Of a DNA stretch of 64,000 bases, positions 35,301 through 47,200 are shown piece after piece. The stretch is from Brachycybe producta. Taxonomy: Eukaryota > Arthropoda > Diplopoda > Playtdesmida > Andrognathidae. Made by a program: the position numbers and the translations under genes. How positions within the stretch are numbered: the stretch's first letter is position 1; each line of letters opens with the position of its first letter. Location: positions 4,036,426 through 4,100,425 of the forward strand of contig JAUPFP010000015.1 of the NCBI GenBank assembly GCA_036925085.1, given 5' to 3'. The notes beneath the pieces are model-generated. The model saw only the letters and a program-made list of their open reading frames with translations, did not search any database and had not been told where the DNA came from.

Positions 35301-38300
35301 TACGAAATTAATTTTTTTTTGTCTGTTAATTAGAACAAAAAAATATCACGAGGTTCTTACATGACAGTGTTAATTCCACACAATTGTTGAAACATCTGCA
35401 AAGCGGAACCAACTATAAGAGCTCTTCTAACAGTAGGCGTTTTAAAGATTTCTACGAGCACCGAAGATCCTTTCGAGAAAACAAAAGAGAGAGAAAATGT
35501 CATTCATTTTAAACTGTTGTCACATTTGATGATGTCACTTTAAGGTCGATTACCGTGTTCGAGATCTTCGGCAGAATCTTCACAACTTTGCTTTATCGTT
35601 TCGAATTCAGAATCGATATCGGCTCCAACACCTCTAATGGTACGCAAGATCGTCACCGCACGTTCGTATTGACCTTTCTTGATGAGCCATCGAGGTGATT
35701 CTGGCATTCCCAAAAACCCAATAAACTGTATCAACCCAGGAATTGCAGCTAGACCCAACATGAACCTTTATACAAAAGCAAAAAAAAAAACTTGATTCTG
35801 TCAAAACAAATTTCTGTTAGAAACTTAAAAGAGTCTCACATCTGAGACAGAAAAAGAAAACGACGATAAAAGTTAAATTCAATAAGGTATAAGGGCCTTG
35901 GCACACGAACCACTTTTTAGTGTTCGAGTTCGAGTGCAAAATTAAGTCGGCGTGTGGATCGTCTTGTGCAAAGGTCCGGCATCTTTTCAGATCAACACAT
36001 TGTCAACCACAGCCCAACCACCGGTTGTTGTTTTCGATTTCAGAAGCCGCTCATGTGCAAAAGTCCGGCGTCTTTTCATAGCAATACTTTGCAACTACAA
36101 CCCCATCACCTGCGGCCATTTTCGACTTCAGAAGCTGCTCATGTGCAAAGGTCCGACGTGTTTCCAGACCAACACATAGTCAAAAACAGCCCAATCACCG
36201 GTTGTCGTTTTCGACTTCAGAAGCTGCTCGTGTGCAAAGGACTCGTGTCTTTCCATTTGCAAAACATTGTCAACCAAAGCCCAGCCACTTTCCCCACAAC
36301 ATCTTGTAGTCTACCCCGACTACTAAAAAGTGGTCCCGTGTGTCAACTTTCCAAGGCTCTCTCTAAAAGATCACTTGGGTTAAGAAAAGTGTAAACAACA
36401 TGTGGTTTTAATGTCGCTTCATCCCACGAGCTTAAACCTTGAGATGGATCCTAACCTTTGCTGCACACTATGAAAATTCCGTTAGATAAAGGACTTTATT
36501 TTTAATGTGGACTTCAGGATTTGTGTCAAAGTTGGAGTTCTTTGAGACATTCAGTCAGACTGAGCAAACACAAACACTAATTGCTCATTTTCTAAGGACA
36601 ATACCGACCTATAGGTGTCTTGTGTTTCCTTCACAAAGCGAACCGTATTGTTCGTGGCTTACTCTGATAATCTATAAATGTTAATTATCATTAATTATCA
36701 TTAAGAATGCAATTACAAAGTCAAGATAGAAACGTCAACATGCAATATAATATATTTAGTGAAACCCACTTTGTGTTTATAGAAGAATGCAATCAATTTC
36801 ATTTAGGAATTATACAAAAGCACAGAGAGAAAAAAAAAAAAATTAATGTGCCAATCGATCATATAAAAAATACGACAAATATTTAACATGCAATCTTTTG
36901 GGAACGAAGAAGTAAAAAAAACACACGTGCACACATGTAATGCAAATAAAAAAGGTACAATGAATACATTAATCTTAAAAATGTTTCTCACGAGAGGAAG
37001 AACTTCAAGAGTTCGATTCACACTAACTCTCACTCTCTCTCTCGATGGCAACGACACCTCATCGGAGGTTTTTTTTATTATCTACTTTCAATAGCCGTTT
37101 GTATCTGTCGACGCCTCTCTAATGCGCTGTGGGATTTCAGAACCCCTGGTGTTTGACAAATTATTCCTGTATGCACAGTGGAAAAACTGCTTAACACGAA
37201 ATTAAAAAGACTGGATAGCCGATATTTGCGTGTTATCCGTTTTTCATCTGGCCACCTTTCGTCTCAAGATCGAGGTTATTGGCGTCTTAAGAGGCCATCG
37301 GCACGATTAAAAAAATCAGTATGATGCAATACCTGGTATAGCCGTTTAACATGATGTGTGTTCGGTATAAGCTCACAATATTTTTTGCGCACAAGTTATT
37401 TTTGAAGAGTAATTTGAAGTGCAATAAGCAACTGTTGCGGTGCAATATATTCCAAGAGATTCAAGGGAAGTCTGGAAGGCAGAGGAATGTCTTTATTTCC
37501 AGTGTGGAATGCACAAGCTTCAAAAATTAGGCCAATTAGACTTTATACTTAATGCGTTTGAACCAGTTCGTCAAGATCGACGAACTGATCAGAACCGGTT
37601 AGAACCGTTCCCAATATACGTTAGTTAAAGGTGGGAAAGGGTCGAACCGAACCGTTTCTACTCGATTTGGAACCAGTTCTGATCAGTTAAACTTATACGG
37701 GCGTACCAGTTCCAGTAATTGGCAAACCGGTTCTACCGGTTCCAAACTGCTGACATCTCTACTTAAAAGAGAGCCAGCCATAAAATGGATAACGTGATTA
37801 GTAAAAATGTTTTTTGCGCTTGAAACGTCCATCAAAGTAACCCACGAAGCTTCTCGCAACTTTTAAGACCCATTTAGTTGTGCCATCCTCTTTCTTCTTG
37901 CTGAGGTGCGATATACAAAAAAACCACATACTGAAGGACGGGCAGTGAAAATGTATTTCGTGTTATCCGTTTTCGTCTTAAACGGTTTTCACTATAATAT
38001 ACTTAATACTAATTAATGGCTCCAAGGCGCGCGCGCGCGCGCCTAAGTCTGAAAATCGAAAACTGTTTAACTTTTACTCACCTCCAACCGGTAATTTGGT
38101 CGAAACTTAAAATTCCGCAAATGATACTTGCTATAAATTGACCTCCAGTAATGAAAAGTTGATTAAGCGACACTAAAAACCCTCGATTTCTGGGAGAAGA
38201 CACTTCGGCTATGTACATCGGAACTGTCATCGAAGTAAGGCCTCCACATTTCGACGTCATGAAAATTTCGTTATTAATCATAAAACAAAAATCCCATAAA

Positions 38301-41300
38301 ACAAAACATAAAAAAGAAACAAAAAAAGAGAAAAAAAAAACAAAAAAAAAACTAAATCAACTGAATAAACAAAAACAAAAGAATTAAATCAAATGAATAA
38401 ACAAAAACAAAATGAAATCTTTACTTTCCCAAATAATTTGTCTTATTTTTAATAATCCCTTTCTTTTTACGAAACGTTTACTGTTGAGAATGTTGCCTCA
38501 ACTTGTGGCCAACAACGTAACGAGCCACTAAGAACTTTTGCAAATGAACCACTTTTTAGTGTTCGAGACTGACTGTGAAATGTAGTCGGCGTGTCGCAAG
38601 TGTGAAAACGTCCGAACGATTTCCATAGCAGTAGTCTCAACGACCACCACACGACCACCATCGACGATTTTTAATTTAAACTACATTTTGCAGTTGAACT
38701 CGACCATTAAAAAGTGGTTCATGTGCAAAAAAAAAGACTAATTGTCACTATAAAGTGGTAATAATTTTAATTTTATTACTCTGCAGGCGGTCCAAAGAGA
38801 ATATATTGGCAGTGGGACCATTTAGTCCTGAAACTGCATATTAAATGCATTTTTAAAATAATCTACTAACATTAACACACGTTGGATTCGGTTCTTAAGC
38901 CGATGCTACACGTAGCAACAATTCAGCAACTTTAGAGCAACATAGCTGTGTTGCTCTATTGTTTCATGAAAGTTGAAACATCTGTCATAAGAGCAACAAA
39001 CCCGAATTGTTGCTCACAGATTGAAAGTACAAATAGAACTTGGTTCTATTTTCGAGCAACCATTTCAGCCAACAGCCAATAATTCAACTGATGAAGAAGA
39101 GAAAGACGAAGCAAAATGTCTACAGTCTTTGGCTCACAACCTCTTTGTTTCATTGGTTGTTGCTTTCACGTAAGTTTCATGAATGTTGCAACATGTATCA
39201 TAGGTGTTGCTTGCAACAAATAGGAAACTACTGTTGCTACAACTAGTATTGTTGCTACGTGTAGCATCAGCTTTAGCAAACTTTGCAACAACATATTGTC
39301 GGTTAAGAAGTGATACCATGTAACTGACATTTGTGGTGCTTTTCAGGTTTTGGCATAAAAAATGTAAGTGCATCATTAGGAAAAATGTCGCAAAATAAAC
39401 AAAAAAATTTATTTTAAAAGATATTGACTGGTAGAGACATCTGGTAGAGGGTGTTCAAATCCATTTAATGTGAAAGAAAGATTTGTTTGCGATGTCATCA
39501 TTTACGTAACATAATTATATTAATTATAGCTTTAAAAAAATTGTGTAACAAAACCTGAAATTTGCATTATAACGCTTTTTGTTCCTCATGTAAAATTTAT
39601 ATATTTTGTTAGTTAAGTGGCATCACTCCATCGATATGTTGTAACGAACACAGGCAGGTAAAGACAGGGACACGCAGACGTTTGCCCCGCCCTTTTATCA
39701 GCGTCAGACCAAATATCAACCAATTAGAAATTGAAAAGGGCGGGGCATGTGACGTCAAACCACACACAACAAACCAATTAGAAGTTGTCTGTCTTCATAA
39801 AAGGGGCGGAGCAAACGTCTGCGTGTTGATGTCTTTACCTGCCTAACATTCTCAATTCATTCAGTTCTAATCGAAGTAGACATATTTAGGGTTCGGATTT
39901 TTATGCAAATATCAAGCAAATGTTTCTCAATCTGTGACACAAATGCCAATCGCATTTAAATCAATCAACAAATATTGTTTTGTTTTTTCAATAAAAACCA
40001 ATGTTTAGAGGCTAGAATTCTAGTTGCAAGACAACTAATAGCAACCAGAGATGTAGCCTCTAACCTACCCTTTTTTGATTAGAATAAAGCATAATTGCAG
40101 TTACTCTAATGATGTAATGAATTACTTTACAATATTGACACTCGGGCCGCAAAATGAGAAACATTTACTTAATATTGCATAAAAGTCCGAGCTCTAATGA
40201 TGATTATTACTTCACAATTGGCACCTTGAGCCAACAAATTGAAAAACATTTTCTTCATTAGTGCATAAAAATCCGAACCCTACATATAAATAAATCGGAA
40301 CATATACACATAACAAACACACACACAAAAGCCACCAAAACACAACAAACAAGTGATTCAAATTGAAATTGCCGACCATGCAGCATTCAACCAACAACTT
40401 AAAAGTGAAAGACATATCAAATTGAGACAGGCAGTTAGAAATCGGTGAGAACTGCAGTTGGCTCCGGCCTTTCTTATGACGACCGCCATCTTCTAATTGG
40501 TTTGTTGTGTGTAGTTCGACGTTGAAAAGGGCGGAGCATATGACGTCAAACTACATAACCAACCAATTAGAAGTTGCCGGTCGTCATAACATGGGCGGAG
40601 CCAACTGAAGTTCTCCTCGATTTCTAACTGCCTGTCAAATTGAGAAGAAGAAAAAAAAACCCAAAGAAGAGTTGATTGAATAAACCAAATAAAATTAAAG
40701 CTAAAGGAAAAAGGAAACATTCCGAAGACGAAGAAAAAAAGCTAAGAGTGAGAAAGACAGACCACCTAATAATTATTATCTTATTATACGGTCTCTCATG
40801 GATCACAATTATGGTGAACCATTTCACACAAAAAGACAACAAAAAAATAGCCCCCCCCCAAAAAAAAAACCGTAGAAAAACGACCGAAAGAAAAAAAAGG
40901 AAAGCACACAATCAAATTAAATTGCAACCGAAACCGATTCAACTTAACCTAATGTCGTAAAAAAATAAAGAGCTGAATAAGTTTCGAATATTCTCTGGTG
41001 GGGAATTTCAAATGAAATGCGAAAAAGAGTGAATCAAATGGGATTACACACACGCGTATGGTGGCGGCGGCGGCGGCGCCTTTTTATATATTTTCCCAGA
41101 AGATAATAGAATAAAATAGGAAACATTCGTTCTTATTTCGTGAAATGTGGGAAAGCGATTTTACGAAAATAAGAAGATTCATGAAAATCCATTACAAAAA
41201 TACAAGTAGACCAAAAAAAAAAAAAAAGAAAGCAAGTGTTCAAAGTTTCGAGCTTACCAACCTTAAGGGGGAGCTTTTCAAATTATTTCAATGATACTTC

Positions 41301-44207
41301 CCTTTGAAATTGATCTATTGTTCATCACGCGTAGGGCCTTGGCACACGAACCACTTTATTGTGGTCGAGTTCGACTGCAAAATGTACAATACACTGTCAA
41401 CCACAGCTCACCCACTGGTCGTCGCTTTCGATGTCAGAAGCCACTTATGTGCAAATGTCTGGCGTCTTTCCATAGAAATGCATTGTCAACCACAGTCCAA
41501 CCACTAGTCGTCGTTTTGTATCTTAGAAGCCACTTATATGTAAATGTCTGGCGTCTTTCCATAGCAATGCATTGTCAACCACAGCTCAGCCACCTGCAAC
41601 AACATTTTGCAGTCGAAACGAACCACCACTCAAAAATGGTCGAGTACCACTTGCAAAGTGGTTGTACTGTAGTTGAGTGAACTACAAAAAAGTGGTTGTA
41701 ATTAACGACAGAAATGGCATTACTTTCTAATCAGACAAAATCGACTTTGACCATGAAACACCGTCATTAGAATTGAACAATATCAAAAAGACACTACATG
41801 TGGTTGGAAAGTGGTTCGTGTGAAAAGAAGAAACACTGTCAGTCAGTGGCAGGGATCGAACACCTTCTAGCGACAGAAGTTCAAAAGTTGTTGAAGAAGC
41901 GACTCGTACAACAGCAGTTCAGCTAGTCTACTACTTCCGACAACATTTTGCATTCGATCTGGAACACTCAAAAGTAGTTCGTGTGAGAAGTCCCATTGTT
42001 TTTTTTTTCCCCCTTCATCTTTTACCTCCATCCGTGACTTGAGTCGGCCGTTGAGGAAACGGCTGCCACAAAAGCACCCGTGAACTGACCACCACCGATC
42101 ATGACCACGTAGAAGGAGACCAATTTACCACGTAGATTGGACGGTGATGTTTCGGCAATGTATACGGGAACAGAACATGACATCAACCCTACAATTTATA
42201 ATAATATTGGACAAGAGACGCCGATCAGAAAGAACGACTTGTCATTCATTTTTAATTTAGAAAATATGATCGGATGAAATTTATTTATACATCAAGTTAA
42301 TTATTATTTTAATTAACTATTATTTATTTGATTATTTTTATGTGGTCGGCTGTAAATTATTTTTTAACTTTATTTGTTCATTATATAATTAAAATTTTAG
42401 CGATTACACTTACTAAATAAATTAAATAATTAGCAAAATATGCAAATGAAAAAAGTTATTACTCTGCGTTTCAAGAAGAAACCTTTCGACTATAGGCGCT
42501 GAGACATGCAATCATCAGTTGTGCAATAGTTTGGTTGCGTGGGCTGCCATAAGAGGCTATACATTGAAAAATTACTTTGAAAAATCTTCACAAAGAGCGC
42601 TAGCATCGTTTTTTTATCGAGCCCATAGACCCGATGTTAATGTTAATTTTTTAAAACACAGAGTCGCGGCCCAATATGTTTATTTTTCATATTTAAAGTT
42701 GTCCAATTTTGATGGTTCAAAGAGCAATGTGCACTTTAAATATATTCTGATCGAGTGATAGAATGACAAAAAATTGGAAAGTTTGTTGTGCTTCTTCTAT
42801 TTGTTTTAAAAAAAAAATCAAAACCGCGAATTTTTAACTCTTACGTTAAACTCCACCTAATAATTTAAATTCATTTAAATAATAAACGTGTTCTACAGAG
42901 CCCTGTGAAGGACAAACAAACAAATATGTCGAGTTCAATTTATTCAGTTAATAATCTTGAAAATATTGAGTTAATACTTAAATATAATTATATAAACTAT
43001 TGACAAAATATTGATTCAGTATTTCAATTTAAAATATTAATAATAAAATCAATTTTTATGAATTCAGTATAATTCACTTTAACACATTTCATTTGAATTC
43101 ATGTGTGTATACAAAGGTATAAGAAAAACAGCCATTAAAATTTTGCTCGTAAAAATACGTAAAAATAATTTTAAAAAACAAACAGAAAAAATCAGCACGT
43201 GCGCCTGTGTGTTGGCTTCACTGTGTCACGTACAGATTTCTTTATGTTTTTTTTTTTTTTTAAATTATTTTTTAGATATTTTACGAGCATTTTAATGGAT
43301 GTATTTAGCTTACAATTGAGTTTAACATAAAGAATTAGAAATTCGCCATTTTGAAATAAGTTTTTAAAAATTAAAAGCACTTAACAATTTGTTGTCATTC
43401 TATCACTCGATCAGCATATATTTAAGATGCACACATTGCACTTTGAACCATCAAAATTGGACAACTTTAAATATGAGAAATAAACATATTGCCGCCGCGA
43501 ACTGTGTATTTTAAAAATTAACATTAACATCGGGTCTATGGGCTCGATAAAAAAAAACGATACTAGCGCTCTTTGCGGAGATTTTTCAAAGTAATTTTGC
43601 GATGTAGCAGCTTCTTAAAAGCAGAATTCTAGTAATTTTATTATTACTTAAAACTGTACTTTAAAAATTAATACCTTTTTTTTTTCTAATCACTGAACGA
43701 CTAACTCACTACTCAAAACACAGATCAGAATAATTGTGACACTTTTGAGAGAAACACAACACACTTAGAAAGATTGCAATTAGAGAAAACAAATAAAACA
43801 AAAGAACATTTCTAAAAATAAATATATAAAAAAAGCTTCAGCTAAATAAAAGCATGTTTGAGCAAAGACAGTGAAGCTGAAATCAATAATGGGAAGATGG
43901 AACTATAGTTCAACAACTCAAATGTAATTCCGACTTGACCACAAGTGAACCAGCCCACTTTTTATTTTGATAAGGATTACATAATAGGCCTACCTACCTA
44001 CCTCTCTCTCTACATATAGTTCGACTCTCGAAAGTGTCAATTTTTACTTGTGGTGTCAAATTGAAAGACAAAGAGAGTAGATTAATGAGCTAATGAGTAA
44101 TGATAAGTTGATAACCCCCTTAATTTACTAGAATCCTCACTCGCTAATTCATTAGAACAATTATCAAAGCTTCAGGTGTTTGTATATAGATAAAAGTCAC
44201 CTTTTTT

Positions 44208-44248
<41 letters not shown>

Positions 44249-47200
44249 TTTGTTTAATTATAACCAATTTGAATAATTCAATTAAAATAAATAACATAGA
44301 TATATTTAGTTGAGAGAGTTAGTTTTATGAATTTATTCTTTATTTTGTCACTTGGACTTTTCCAAGAAATATAACAAGGAAAAGAAAGAAAAAAATCAAC
44401 TAAGTCTATTTTCTACAGGAGAGAAAGATAATTAAAAAAAAAACTCATTATCTCTATTCTCTAATTGCATGTTTGCCATTGTGTTTTATGAGCCATTCAA
44501 GTTCATTATAAAAGTATCGCAATATTAAGAAGAAGAAGAAGAAGAAATTTTATTAAGAAGTTCTTTGAAATGAAAAAATTGAAAAGGGGGCGGGGCGAAA
44601 TCTCGTACTCTTTGAGTTACGTAAAATAGTTTCACAAACAACAACTAGTTTTGATAAAAAATTTTTAAGTCAATAACTTTTAATAAGATTTTTTTTGTCG
44701 GTTTTTTTTTTGTGTGGAAAAATACTCTCTCAAGAGACGAAATTAAAACCTAGTTGAACTCTAGACCTCCATGTATGATAGACACTGTATATACAGGTAG
44801 CTCAACTAAGAACTTCTCCGCCCTTTTTATGACGACCGGCAACTTCTAATTGGTTTGTTGTGTGGTTCAACGTCGGGGCGGATATAACGCGGAGAATATA
44901 ACGTCAGAATATATAACCAACCAATTAGAAGTTGCCGGTCGTCATAACAATGGCGGAGCCAACTGAAGTTCGTCCCGATTTCTAAATGTCTGTAGAACCG
45001 AACCGTTTCTACTCGGTTCGGAACCAGTTCGCTATTTTTTTTTTGGGAAACCGGTTCAGATCAGTTCGTCGATCTCGACGAACCGGTACCCAATATGCAG
45101 TACTTAGCAGATTTTTGCATATGCGCAATATAGCGCAGATCTGTCAATACCTTTGAAACCCGGGGACAGACTAATCCAAGGTCACTAGGTGACCTACACT
45201 TTTATATGTGAACTGTGGGTCACAGAGTGACCTACACATTTTTAGATTCTGGAGGCTGTGCCAGTCCAGACCCCCTGTAACAAGCTTAATTTAACATAAC
45301 CCCACCTAAACACCGATATGAAAAATACCTTTCTAAAGTGTAGGTCACTAAATGATCTACAGTTCGAAAGTGTAGGTTGCCCAGTGACCTACTATTAGTG
45401 CCCCTTGAACCGGTTCATCAAGATCGACGAACTGGTTAGCTGAGCAAACTGTTTTATAACGGTCGAGCTCAGACAGCCATTAAAAAACTCAAATCAAAAC
45501 ACGACATCACAGTTGAGATTTTGCCGGGGCTGAATAATCCGGGATCGTTTTTTTTTTAAGTAGGAACGTCATTAGCTGAGCTTTGAGTCTACTCTGAGCC
45601 TCACGATTGAAGAAGGAATCCAGCCTATACAATTTATAAAGCTCACTCATCCACGATATTTATCTCTAAAATACAGTTGAGCTACCTCTATGTATACAAT
45701 ATATTTCATTTAACTAAACTAGCATCACATGTTATAATTATATATTAAGTACAAAAGTTATGAACGGCGGCGATAACTGAAGTTATCAACAAATAACTTC
45801 ATTTTCGATTTATGATTGACAGGTGGAAAAAAACCACCTGGTTATCTGCGCCCCCTTTTTTGTGCCATCAGGTGGGCAACAGCTGACTTTACTGATTAGT
45901 TAATTATGATAAAAAAGCAATGTACCTAAATGATAAAATGTGTTTTGTCACAAATTTGCTTAAAAATAAATGAATTTTTTTAATTAAAAATTCCACGTCA
46001 ATTTCAATCAACCTTTTTTTTTTTTTTAAAAAAAATAATATCAAATAATCAATTTTCAGTCAAGGTTTTATTTTGATAAAATTATTGAATTGAATTAATA
46101 TTTGAACGGAAAACGCCATTCAAATATAAATACATTCTATAAAATACAATTACCATTACACAATTTATGTTTCTAACAAAATTACAATATACTGTATAAT
46201 TAATTATTTTTTACGTGTGTGTCAATTCATTTATTCTACAATGAAAAAATAATAATTACAATATTTTGATTTTTAAAAGTCAAAAATTATTATTCAAATT
46301 TTTTTTTATCATATTACAAAGGAAATCCCCATCCTTTTTTTTTTTAAAAAAAAATTCAAAAATGGAAATAAAAAAGACAATTTTATATATTATTATAATT
46401 GTATAATACGTAATAATCATGGCTCGGATTTTTATGCAATATCAAGCAAATAGTTCTCAAACAGCCAATTATGAAGTAACAATTCCGTTTAGAATAACCC
46501 AACAATTATGGTTTTTACTAGGGATGGGCCATTTGAATCCTCGAATCCCGCGAATCTTGAAAAATATTCGAGATTCGAAAACTCAAATCTTCGCCGCTTT
46601 TTTCATCTTTCGAATCCTAACTTAAAAAAAACTACTAAAAACTTTGTAAAATTAGTTTTAACTCCATTGACGTCCAATAGAACCGTTCACTAATTTAAAA
46701 AAACCGGCGATTGTTGCAATTTCGGTGGTGGTCCCCGGATCACCAATGGATCACCTTGTGGCGACCCTGAATGCCGCCACACTGTTTTTTTATTATTAAG
46801 TTTGGGTTTATGCCAGGAAAATCCACAATGCACCCCATTTTTGCCATAAGGCAAGTTATTGAGAAGTTTCGGGCTGCCAAGAAAGAGTTACACATGGTAT
46901 TTATAGATCTAGAGAAAGCCTATGACAGAGTACCACGGACGTTATTGTGGGAGGTCTTACAGAAGAAGGGGGTGGGTGAGAGTTATATAGATATGGTGAG
47001 GGACATGTATAGGGATGCACGGACAAGCGTTAAGACTGCCTGGGGGTTCTCTGACAGTTTTCGTGTTAGGATTGGTGTGCACCAGGGCTCAGCACTTAGT
47101 CCATATCTATTTATTTTGGTCCTGGACGAGTTACTGGCAGGGGTGAGGCAGGAGGTCCCCTGGTGTATGCTGTTTGCAGATGACATAGTCTTAGTTGGGG

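Noticed and set aside
35954-36394. 146-codon plus-strand open frame with repeated CKGP..F motifs
   Set aside because: Translation of the 88 bp tandem units inside a family I MITE; no splice or coding support.
36960-37060. Possible tRNA B-box (GAGTTCGATTCACAC)
   Set aside because: No A-box at the right distance and no cloverleaf pairing.
42519-42758. 79-codon plus-strand frame with some protein-like character
   Set aside because: Lies in one arm of a large inverted repeat; the other arm carries disruptions and there are no splice sites or family motifs.
46771-46800. N-terminal residues of the open frame before GFMPGKST
   Set aside because: They come from the hAT-Z repeat flanking the LINE, not from the retrotransposon protein.
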